A stretch of 64,000 bases of DNA from Flavobacterium xinjiangense. Lineage in GTDB: Bacteria > Bacteroidota > Bacteroidia > Flavobacteriales > Flavobacteriaceae. Made by a program: the position numbers and the translations under genes. Under the pieces are notes generated by a model. It did no database searches and was not told the DNA's origin. It saw only the letters and a list, made by a program, of their open reading frames with translations. The stretch is from assembly GCF_900142885.1 (NCBI RefSeq), contig NZ_FRCL01000010.1, forward strand, positions 1 to 64,000. Direction: 5' to 3'. Shown piece by piece: positions 1 through 7,119 of this stretch; positions within the stretch are counted from its first letter, which is position 1; each line of letters opens with the position of its first letter.

Positions 1-86
1 AACCTTTGCAGTGGAATCGTGGCGACCTTTGCTTCGGAATGGGTGGCGTACTTTGTAGCGGAATCGTGGCGACCTTTGCAGCGGAA
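1..86. repeat. Array of ~23-bp direct repeats, IS21-like element terminus
   Basis: Four imperfect copies of a 23-24 bp unit with core TGGCGACCTTTGCAGCGGAA lie head to tail (1-16 partial, 17-39, 40-63, 64-86) and continue off the left edge. Short repeated units just inside the element end are characteristic of IS21-family transposons, and the array interrupts a receiver domain. No transposase is in view, so the family assignment is tentative. Confidence 0.55.
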
Positions 87-297
87 TATCCAGAAGGTTA
101 AGATCAATAAGCGTTAGATCTATATTTATATTTTGTTTTGAATGAAAAAGAATTGCATCATAAGCGCCTTTACAATTGTAACACTTAATAAAATTAGGTT
201 TAAAATCCTGTAATTCAACCTCTAATAATAAATTTATATAACTATCAACTGTCATGGGGTGATCGTCTACAATCAAAATATTAAGAGCTCTTTTCAT
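1..297 (-). pseudogene. Truncated LuxR/NarL-type response regulator (receiver N-terminus only)
   Basis: Reading the reverse strand from ATG at 297 gives a receiver-domain start with the acidic pair D11-D12 (motif ILIVDDHPM) and a probable phospho-acceptor D65 (LTLIDLNLLD). After about residue 71 the frame enters the repeat array at 1-86 and encodes only repeat-derived residues. The second half of the receiver and the expected C-terminal HTH are absent. The gene is divergent from the lipoprotein at 397 and lies close to the TPR histidine kinase at 726, so it was probably that kinase's partner. The frame stays open to the window edge, so a fusion with sequence further left is possible. The family call rests on motifs seen directly; disruption by a mobile element is inference. 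Confidence 0.8.
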
Positions 298-323
298 TTT
301 TTTATTACAAAACTAACTAAATA

Positions 324-340
324 TTACGGTTTTACCGTAA
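324..340. promoter_or_regulatory. Palindrome in divergent promoter region
   Basis: Perfect 7-bp arms TTACGGT/ACCGTAA separated by TTT lie between the divergent truncated regulator (start 297) and the lipoprotein (start 397). The half-site resembles the TACYNMT-like heptamers bound by NarL/LuxR-type regulators. It is a plausible binding site for the regulator that is now truncated; the binding role is inference. Confidence 0.5.
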
Positions 341-396
341 AATACCTGATAAGTAAATATGTCTTTTTGCAGTAATAATATTTAACAAATTTAATT

Positions 397-624
397 ATGA
401 AACGCAAATTATTTATTTTAGGCCTTATTTCTTTTTTAACTTACTCATGTTCAACTGATGAAGGTGAAATCCTACAGGGAGAAAAATCCGTTGCAAAAAT
501 TAACAGCCAATATGATGTAAAAAATTTAACAAATGAAATGACAATTGATTCTATTAAAATTTCAAGTTTAGAAGTAGATATTACTGATGGTGAACCTAGT
601 AATCCAATTCCTCCAAGAAATTAA
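397..624 (+). CDS. Small secreted lipoprotein, unknown function
   Basis: A 75-aa protein with a Lys/Arg start, a hydrophobic segment (about residues 5-17) and a lipobox ending at C18 (LTYSC), so it is probably processed by signal peptidase II. The mature part is about 57 residues, acidic, and ends in a Pro-rich tail (DGEPSNPIPPRN). It is followed at once by a strong terminator, so it is a monocistronic unit between a response regulator and a TPR sensor kinase. I do not recognise a named family. Possible roles are an envelope lipoprotein sensed by the neighbouring kinase or a precursor of a signalling peptide; both are inference. Confidence 0.75.
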   Translation: MKRKLFILGLISFLTYSCSTDEGEILQGEKSVAKINSQYDVKNLTNEMTIDSIKISSLEVDITDGEPSNPIPPRN

Positions 625-638
625 AATCTAAATTGATT

Positions 639-684
639 AAAGAAGAATATGTAACCGTTCTCCTTTACATATTCTTCTTTTTAA
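639..684 (+). terminator. Strong intrinsic terminator
   Basis: A perfect 16-bp stem (639-654 pairs with 665-680) with a 10-nt loop, followed by T residues. It lies 15 nt after the lipoprotein stop and separates it from the kinase. Confidence 0.85.
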
Positions 685-691
685 ATTGTAG

Positions 692-699
692 TACCTTTG
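692..699 (+). promoter_or_regulatory. Flavobacterial -7 box (TACCTTTG)
   Basis: Matches the Bacteroidota -7 consensus TAnnTTTG about 27 nt before the proposed TTG start of the kinase and just after the upstream terminator. No clear -33 TTG is visible at normal spacing. Confidence 0.5.
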
Positions 700-725
700 A
701 AACAATATAATTTAACAATTACATT

Positions 726-2768
726 TTGGGTACTCTAAGCAAAATTACATGTTTTCTGACACTATTTATTATATGTTGCACAAAAAATAAGACTGTATTC
801 CATGAAAAAAAAGATGTTATTTTTTTTGATAAAAATTATAATAATCTAACAAAGTTAAAAAAAGAAAATTATCTAGATTCATTAGGTGACCTTTTGATAA
901 AAACTAGAGAAAATGATACACTTACTAGGAATCTACATTTAGAATTAGCGACCGAATATTATTATATCAATAATATAAATAAATCTTTATCTCATAGCGA
1001 AAAAGCATTAAAACTATCAAAGGAGGTTAACGATATTATTAGAGAGCCTAAGGCATTATTTTATATTGGTGATTGTTATCGAAACACCCGAAAAGACAGT
1101 GCCTATTTTTATTATTTACATGCTGAAAAATTATATATTAAAATTCAAGATTATGATAATACTGCTCGAATGTTATTTAATAAAGCTCATATTCTATTTT
1201 ATGATGGAAATTATATCGAATGTGAAGTAGAGATTTCTAATGCAATACGCTATTTAACTAAATCAAAAAATTATCAATTAATATATTCTTGTAATAATTT
1301 AATGGGTAATTGTTTAGAGAAATTAGCTAATTATGATGAAGCATTGCGCTATCATAAAATTGCAATGGAATGTTTAGATACGATGAGGATAAATAATATC
1401 GATAAAGATGAAATAAATAATTACAACGTAACGTCTATTATTAACATCAGTAATTTATATGATTTAAAAGGAGAATATTCTAAATCTATAACAGCACTTC
1501 AAGGTATATTGACTGAAGAATTAAAAAATAGATGGCCCAGATTATATGCCAATGTTCTAAGTAATTTGGCTTATTCTAAGATGAAAAATGGGGATTATAA
1601 TAACGTTCAATCCATGTTTTTTGAGGCATTAAATATTGTTGAGAGTTCGGGAATTGAGTCTGATGTTTTGTATAAAAAAATATATTTAGGTGAGTTTTTC
1701 TTAACTCAAAAAGATACAATAAAATCAATTGAAATTTTAAAGGAGGCAAATGAATTAGCGGTAAAGATTAAAAGTAGTAATGAAGTTTTGACTTCTTTAA
1801 AATTACTTTCCACTGTAGATATAAAAAACAGCTTATTTTATGCTAATACATATATTAATGTAAGCGATAGCATAAACTTAGTTCAAAAAAATGCACATCA
1901 TAAATATGCTAGAATTGAATATGAAACATCATTAGTAACGGATGAAAATAAAGTTTTGAGTAAGAATAATTTATATCTTTTGACTATTTGTGTAGGACTA
2001 CTATTTTTATTTATAATAATTTCGCTATTTAGGCATATAAAATATAAAAATAAAGAACTAATTTTTTTAAAAAGGCAGCATTTAGCAAATGAGGAAATAT
2101 ACCAGCTATTATCACAAGAGCATGAAAAAATGAATATTGTCAAGGAGAATGAAAAAGCCAAAATAGCAAAAGAATTACACGATGGCATTATGAATAAAAT
2201 ATACGGTGTTCGAATGAATTTAGGTTTCATGAATACCAAAATTGATGATAAAATAATAAAAAAAAGGAGAGAATATATCGATGAACTACAAAATATTGAA
2301 AACGAAATAAGAACAATTTCACACGATTTAAGTTACACTACTTTTTTTGACGGAAATGACTTTAATTATCTGTTACGGAGTTTAATTGAAAATCACCAAA
2401 ACATTATAGAAACTCACTTTAAGCTCGAAAGTGATCCACAGATTGAATGGTTATCAATACCCAATATTTACAAGATAAATATGTATAGAATAATCCAAGA
2501 GGCTATTTTAAATGTTAGTAAATATGCAAATGCCAAAAACTGTACTATTAAAATTATACTCCATAATTTTTTAGAATTAAATATTATAGATGACGGTGAC
2601 GGTTTCGATGTGAATCATAAAAAAAATGGAATTGGTTTAATTAATTTGAATGAAAGGGTAAAATCCCTCAAGGGCCATTTTAAAATTGAATCAGTTAAAG
2701 GAAAGGGAACAAAAATTAACGTAATGTTTAGTCTTCATATTTTAATGATGGACCAAAAGTATTCATAA
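726..2768 (+). CDS. TPR-containing sensor histidine kinase (HisKA_3/HATPase)
   Basis: A 680-aa sensor kinase. It has a hydrophobic N-terminus ending in a Cys pair (FLTLFIICC), which suggests a secreted or lipoprotein signal. Tetratricopeptide-like helical repeats span about residues 45-390, followed by one transmembrane helix (about 416-435) and a coiled-coil linker. The HisKA_3 phospho-acceptor is H485 in KELHDGIMNK. The ATPase has an N-box around residues 592-600 (EAILNVSKYA) and a G-box near 622 (DDGDGFD). The layout puts the TPR sensor outside the cytoplasm. The start is TTG at 726: an in-frame stop lies at 708-710 and no ATG occurs in frame for over 100 codons. Its likely LuxR-type partner at 1-297 is truncated, so the kinase may be orphaned. 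Confidence 0.88.
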   Translation: MGTLSKITCFLTLFIICCTKNKTVFHEKKDVIFFDKNYNNLTKLKKENYLDSLGDLLIKTRENDTLTRNLHLELATEYYYINNINKSLSHSEKALKLSKEVNDIIREPKALFYIGDCYRNTRKDSAYFYYLHAEKLYIKIQDYDNTARMLFNKAHILFYDGNYIECEVEISNAIRYLTKSKNYQLIYSCNNLMGNCLEKLANYDEALRYHKIAMECLDTMRINNIDKDEINNYNVTSIINISNLYDLKGEYSKSITALQGILTEELKNRWPRLYANVLSNLAYSKMKNGDYNNVQSMFFEALNIVESSGIESDVLYKKIYLGEFFLTQKDTIKSIEILKEANELAVKIKSSNEVLTSLKLLSTVDIKNSLFYANTYINVSDSINLVQKNAHHKYARIEYETSLVTDENKVLSKNNLYLLTICVGLLFLFIIISLFRHIKYKNKELIFLKRQHLANEEIYQLLSQEHEKMNIVKENEKAKIAKELHDGIMNKIYGVRMNLGFMNTKIDDKIIKKRREYIDELQNIENEIRTISHDLSYTTFFDGNDFNYLLRSLIENHQNIIETHFKLESDPQIEWLSIPNIYKINMYRIIQEAILNVSKYANAKNCTIKIILHNFLELNIIDDGDGFDVNHKKNGIGLINLNERVKSLKGHFKIESVKGKGTKINVMFSLHILMMDQKYS

Positions 2769-2982
2769 AATAAAATTGAACATCCCCGTCCAAAATCTGA
2801 AAACGTCGCAAAAAAGCATAATCTAAACTCCAATCATTGTTAACAACCAAATGCTCCCTTATATCTTCGAATGAATTAGGAAATCTGCAATCTGATGAAA
2901 GCATTGTTTGTAAGGAACATATCTTATTAAGGAAAGTAATGACACCATCAAAATCATTATAATAAAAGAGGCTAAACGTTAT
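2728..2982 (-). pseudogene. Degenerate coding fragment, unknown family
   Basis: The reverse strand has an 84-codon open stretch without a start codon, bounded upstream by a stop. It overlaps the last 41 nt of the kinase gene. Its composition looks protein-like (for example SFEDIREHLVVNNDW, then FLRRFQILDGDVQFYFMN). I do not recognise the family. It may be the 3' end of a gene whose front was lost when this region was rearranged. Confidence 0.35.
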
Positions 2983-3732
2983 TTATCTAGTTTATCTAAG
3001 AACATCAATATAGGAATTAAGTATTCGATTGTGATCCCGGCAACTCAACATTCTAAGCAAAATCATCTAAATTAAGAGTAGTTTACGGAATATTATTTGA
3101 TTGAAAGCGTAAATAATAAGTTAGTTCAAATTCCACCGCGATCCTGTTTTGGGACAACACCTGAGAAATTTCTTTAGTTGTTCTTCAACTTGAGGGAAAA
3201 ACAGCTACATAAATATTTGGTACTCCGGACGATTTAAAATTACGCTCTTGCATGATAGTATTTGCCACGGTAGAAAATGCCCATCCCGTATTTAGTAAGG
3301 TATTGGAAAAATATTTTAAAAGCATACCGGATCAACATACACTACAATTGCTAAACAAGATCAAGTTATAATCCAAAACTAGTTGACCATCTGCTTTATC
3401 CTCTGAAAAAAACATTCTTCAAAGAAAATAACTAGTAGTCCAGTAAATACCATTGGTACGGATCGTAATATTCCTCAATCAATTGCCTAATCTGAAATTT
3501 TTAATATCGGTTTTTTTTTGTGTGAAAATTGAAATGATTTTAAATCCAGTTTTCATTCCAAACGGACTAAAAAGCAGCTAAGATAGTGTCTAATGGATGC
3601 TGCAAGCGCATAATGGCTGAGTTACACTAGCCACCCTTCGGGACTTATAGCTCTCCACATCCATAAGCCCCTTATGACGGGTACAGAGGAAGGAATTGAA
3701 AAATTAATAGTAATAATCTAAATCGAAACATC
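2769..3732. other. 964-bp region without an intact gene
   Basis: The sequence looks decayed. Besides the reverse fragment at 2728-2982, a 39-codon plus-strand ORF at 3252-3371 has plausible protein composition (starts MIVFATVENAHPVFSKVL), probably the tail of a lost gene. The segment 3590-3700, just before the DUF932 gene, is less AT-rich and may hold its leader. I see no tRNA, CRISPR or clear IS end. Confidence 0.6.
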
Positions 3733-4767
3733 ATGGCACACAATCTCAATTACAACACTCAGACAGCAAAACACAGCTTTTTCAGCGTGAAAGAAAAAGC
3801 ATGGCACAATTTAGGGCAGGTTATACAGGAATATCCCACAAGTACAGAAGCAATACTCCATGCAGGATTAGACTACGAAGTCGAAAAAAGAAAACTTTTC
3901 ACTCCCAGTCTACAGGACAGCAACATCGAAGTACCAAATTATTTCAGTACTGTACGCACCGATAATGATGCCGTTTTAGGCGTAGTGGGTAAAGATTATC
4001 AAATTGTACAAAACAAAGATGCCTTTTCATTTTTTGATGCTATTGTAGGCGGTGATGGTATCTTATACGAGACGGCAGGAGCTTTGGGCAAAGGGGAACG
4101 CATTTTTATTACCGCTAAACTTCCCAACTATATCCGCGTGGGCAAAGATGACCTTATCGAAAAATACCTTTTCCTAACGACTTCCCACGACGGAAGCGGA
4201 AGCATAACAGCAGCCTTTACTCCTATTCGTATTGTATGCGCCAATACCCTCAATGCCGCACTGCGTAACCAAAGCAATACGGTACGCATTCGCCATACCT
4301 CCAACGCCAAACAACGTTTGGAACAGGCACACAAGGTCATGGGTATTTCCGATGTTCTATCGGTACAAATGGAAGCGATTTTCAATTACTGGACAAAAAT
4401 TCGTATCTCCGATAATGAAGTAAAAAAACTCATTCAGTCTGCCCTTGCACCTAGCAAAGAGGTGCTCAAAAACCTCCAAGGGGGCAATGAGGACGAACTA
4501 TCTTCTTGCTTTACCAATATGGTGGATAGTGCTTTTTCATATGCCATGTCCGACCCTACCCAACTAATGGACACTACCAAAGGCACCGTTTTTGGAGCAT
4601 ACAATGCCATAACGGGCTACTTTCAAAATGTACGCACGTACAAGGATGATGAAGCCAAAGTGTCTTCGCTTTTAATGGGTGGTACTGCACAATTACGAGC
4701 ACAGTCGGCTTTTAACCTGTGTACTGATTTTGCAGCTGTAGGAGTGGATGCGCTACTCCTGAATTAA
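3733..4767 (+). CDS. DUF932 domain-containing protein (plasmid/ICE-type)
   Basis: A 344-aa protein matching the DUF932 family along its length: an N-terminal segment around SVKEKAWHNLGQVI, then a KDYQIVQN element, and a C-terminal region with TKGTVFGAYNAITGYF. Members are common on phages, plasmids and conjugative transposons of Bacteroidota, where they are thought to be replication- or maintenance-associated; their biochemical role is not established. Base composition is more balanced than in surrounding DNA, consistent with transfer. It stands alone, followed by a terminator, with decayed DNA on both sides, suggesting a remnant of a larger mobile element. Confidence 0.85.
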   Translation: MAHNLNYNTQTAKHSFFSVKEKAWHNLGQVIQEYPTSTEAILHAGLDYEVEKRKLFTPSLQDSNIEVPNYFSTVRTDNDAVLGVVGKDYQIVQNKDAFSFFDAIVGGDGILYETAGALGKGERIFITAKLPNYIRVGKDDLIEKYLFLTTSHDGSGSITAAFTPIRIVCANTLNAALRNQSNTVRIRHTSNAKQRLEQAHKVMGISDVLSVQMEAIFNYWTKIRISDNEVKKLIQSALAPSKEVLKNLQGGNEDELSSCFTNMVDSAFSYAMSDPTQLMDTTKGTVFGAYNAITGYFQNVRTYKDDEAKVSSLLMGGTAQLRAQSAFNLCTDFAAVGVDALLLN

Positions 4768-4772
4768 TTCAT

Positions 4773-4806
4773 GAGGACAGTTAGGTTGTACTAGCTGTCC
4801 TTTTTA
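4773..4806 (+). terminator. Intrinsic terminator after DUF932 gene
   Basis: The stem GGACAG (4775-4780) pairs with CTGTCC (4795-4800), followed by five T residues. It lies 7 nt after the DUF932 stop codon. Confidence 0.7.
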
Positions 4807-5608
4807 AAATCGACTATCCTTCTACTTTTAAAATAGTAACGAGAACAAATAAATTATAGACACTTTCAAATGCCATACACCATAGACTAATTTTTCGCGT
4901 TGTTTGATATGCAAAAATAAAGTAAAACGTAAACCAAAAGGTGTGAATATGTGCGCCGCCCCGCCATTATTATTCCTTTCGTAATAATAATGGCGGGGCG
5001 TTCAGAACCGAATGATTCCTTATACTTGTAACTTTGTACATTAACATCTTACAATTCAGATCTTATTGACTGAATCATATTTTTTTTAGAAAACTGTTTG
5101 TAACCTATTAATCGACGTACTAAAGTAGAAAGAACAACCAAAATTCGAATACAGTGATAACGACTTAAAAAAATATAGTTTTACCCCGAATTTATTTACT
5201 GTATTTGATATCCAAAGTACACGAATGACTTAAAAGAGCTCCCGTTTTAGTATCACTAAAAATCAGGTGGTCAATTTTACCGTTTTTTACAAAGACTACT
5301 TAATTTGTTAATAGACCATAGTCATTATCATTTTTACTAGATACAGCGCTGGACACTTAATTTGTCATCTTAATTGACACTAATATTGCTAACCACGGAA
5401 AGTCGAGTCTTCTCCACTCAAAAAACGCATCAAGACCCTGTCAAAAGAATGATATCCTTTATTGCGTTCCTATCGATTTGACATAATTTACAGTATAGTA
5501 AAATGGAAAGTTTTTTTAGCGGATATTTAGCATTCTAGTTTCATTAGTCAATAAAGTTTCAATAAAATGGTTATGAAAAATACTTTCACTCTCTATTTAA
5601 AAAAAGTA
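4807..5608. other. 802-bp region without a recognisable gene
   Basis: Apart from the inverted repeat at 4957-5000 and a possible -7 box TAACTTTG near 5025-5035, I see no coding sequence with convincing length or composition. The segment after 5040 is AT-rich with frequent stops in all frames and looks like decayed DNA. Confidence 0.55.
4957..5000. repeat. 18-bp GC-rich perfect inverted repeat
   Basis: Arms CGCCCCGCCATTATTATT (4957-4974) and its exact complement (4983-5000) surround an 8-nt loop. The G+C-rich base stands out in this AT-rich region, and no T-tract follows on either side, which argues against a simple terminator. A recombination, replication or transfer site of the DUF932-bearing element is possible; this is inference. 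Confidence 0.6.
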
Positions 5609-6259
5609 CTAAGCCTCCAAGGGTTCAATAAACTCAATCATATTGAGTTTTATAAATTCCCAATGTCTTCCCCTTAGACACAAGGGTTCAAAATCATCAT
5701 CGGCCTGGGTGAAGTCAGTGAATTTTTCTCTCAACAAATCTCTATCATGGGTATAGGGATACCTTTTTTTGTGTAAGGCAAACATCTCGCTAATGGTAAA
5801 ATCATCTTTTAGCCTATCGATATCCCAAAAGTCTTTTTTTCTTCCTGTCCTTTGCACCACATCGAGTTTCATCGCTGTGATCTCTGCTCTACTCGCTAGT
5901 CTGAGCATATCAAATACTTGTACTTCGTCTATAAAATCATCCGTGTAATAAAGATCCAATTTCACACTTTCATCACTGCTACTTCCTACATAATACGACT
6001 TGCCCATACCTATTGGGGCAATATCCATGCTATCAACATAAAAGTAGTGAGCCCTTAGATAAGCATCGATGGCATTGAAATCCAAGCTTCCGTAGTCAGC
6101 ATCACTAAAAAGATCAATATCCACAGACATTCTGTGCCCGTAATATAGGCTTAATGCTGTACCTCCTACAAGTCGAAAAGATTCGAATTCTTTGGCCTGC
6201 ATCAAATCCTCTAAAATAGTTTTAAGAAGCGGAGTAACTGTATTGAAATGTAGTGCCAT
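5609..6259 (-). CDS. AbiEii/AbiGii-family nucleotidyltransferase toxin
   Basis: A 216-aa protein with the AbiEii nucleotidyltransferase signature: a glycine motif (RLVGGTALSLYYGHR) followed by the metal-binding pair in SVDIDLFSD, and a later conserved RTGRKKDFWDID segment. In type IV toxin-antitoxin and AbiE phage-exclusion systems such proteins transfer nucleotides to RNA targets and are countered by a DNA-binding antitoxin. The HTH gene ends 8 nt upstream on the same strand, so the two form an operon with the antitoxin first. The length suits the short Bacteroidota version of this family, and nothing appears truncated. Target and activity are inferred from the family. Confidence 0.87.
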   Translation of the reverse strand: MALHFNTVTPLLKTILEDLMQAKEFESFRLVGGTALSLYYGHRMSVDIDLFSDADYGSLDFNAIDAYLRAHYFYVDSMDIAPIGMGKSYYVGSSSDESVKLDLYYTDDFIDEVQVFDMLRLASRAEITAMKLDVVQRTGRKKDFWDIDRLKDDFTISEMFALHKKRYPYTHDRDLLREKFTDFTQADDDFEPLCLRGRHWEFIKLNMIEFIEPLEA

Positions 6260-6267
6260 AACTTGAT

Positions 6268-6732
6268 TTATAGGTTTAGGATTGAATTAACGGTATCAAA
6301 ACCATAAAAACGGCTAATCTCCTTTTTTTCTTCTTCATTGCCACGCTCAAAAATTCTTTTGATTACCGCTTTCTTTTGTCTCTGCCAGTCTATTTTTTTG
6401 ATGTCCGTATCCCAAAACAAGACTTTTCTGAGTTGACTTAAATTAGGCTTCTGGGCGTTTAGCTGCTTGTTTTCTTTCTTCTTCTCCTGCTCAATATCAT
6501 AATACACCTGCAATACCATCAAATAACCTTCTTCAATAGCCAATAATTTTTCAATCTTAAGTGCCAGCGGTGTATTCATCCTGCGTTTGCCCTTAGTAAT
6601 AGCCGTCAATGTTTGTGGAAATTCACCAATTGAAAGCGCAAACTGTCCCTTGCGCAGATGGCGTTTTTCCAATTCGCGTTCCAAAACATAGCCGGGATGA
6701 ATCCCCTTAATGATATCAAGTATATTTTTCAT
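6268..6732 (-). CDS. HTH antitoxin partnered with AbiEii toxin
   Basis: A 154-aa protein from ATG at 6732. This start is preferred over an upstream extension because the palindromic promoter lies immediately before it. An N-terminal HTH resembling XRE/HigA antitoxins (about residues 10-60, with GYVLERELEKRHLRKGQFAL) is followed by a charged, helical C-terminal part (KVLFWDTDIKKIDWQRQKKAVI) likely to contact or sense the toxin. Similar HTH-AbiEii pairs are common in Bacteroidota. The operator at 6742-6759 suggests autorepression. That it neutralises the toxin is inferred from context. Confidence 0.82.
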   Translation of the reverse strand: MKNILDIIKGIHPGYVLERELEKRHLRKGQFALSIGEFPQTLTAITKGKRRMNTPLALKIEKLLAIEEGYLMVLQVYYDIEQEKKKENKQLNAQKPNLSQLRKVLFWDTDIKKIDWQRQKKAVIKRIFERGNEEEKKEISRFYGFDTVNSILNL

Positions 6733-6736
6733 AACA

Positions 6737-6763
6737 CAAAAGTAAACAATTTTGTTTACACAA
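6737..6763 (-). promoter_or_regulatory. Antitoxin promoter with embedded palindromic operator
   Basis: On the reverse strand a -33 TTG (complement of 6761-6763) and a -7 box TACTTTTG (complement of 6737-6744) are 16 nt apart. Between and overlapping them lies GTAAACAA/TTGTTTAC (6742-6749 and 6752-6759). The -7 box ends only 4 nt before the ATG, so the transcript would have almost no leader. A repressor bound here would block polymerase, the expected layout for an autoregulated antitoxin. Confidence 0.72.
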
Positions 6764-6819
6764 CATTGATAATTATTTACAAACATGAAAAGTAACGTTG
6801 GGCTAACCTTAAAGTGGAA

Positions 6820-7112
6820 AAACCGGTCAAATTGAGCACCCAATTTATTACAATTTTTTTCTGATTTGTGTTTGTTGCCTATTGCAACGGCTACGAAGTC
6901 AGGAGACTTCGCAGAGCAATCCCTACTTTTAATTTTATTCTCGGGTTTTACGGAACACTTCGTGCAGCGGGCAAATCAGCGCCATGAGGAAAAGCTTATA
7001 ATTGGTTCGTAAACCGCGGTACAAACGTTACGTTTTGCAAATATAATTTAAAGTAGGTACTCGTTGAAAACGAGCACCAGAGATAGTGGACAAACGAGCG
7101 CCAGTGGAGGTA
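6820..7112. repeat. Remnant transposon-end repeats, no gene
   Basis: Three related copies of a GAGCRCC-type unit occur: near 6835 (TTGAGCACCC), near 7065 (ACGAGCACCAG) and near 7097 (ACGAGCGCCAG), the last two joined by AGATAGTGGACAA. Such spaced short repeats resemble the multi-repeat ends of IS21-type elements. No transposase remains between them. The segment separates the AbiE-like operon from the LRR gene. Family assignment is uncertain. Confidence 0.4.
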
Positions 7113-7119
7113 TGTTGTC

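Noticed and set aside
1..86. CRISPR array at the left edge
   Set aside because: The ~23-bp units are contiguous without spacers; they fit transposon-end repeats.
5566..5676. Plus-strand ORF starting MVMKNTFTLYLKKVL near the end of the AbiEii gene
   Set aside because: 36 codons, overlaps the toxin gene antisense and lacks a promoter; likely chance.
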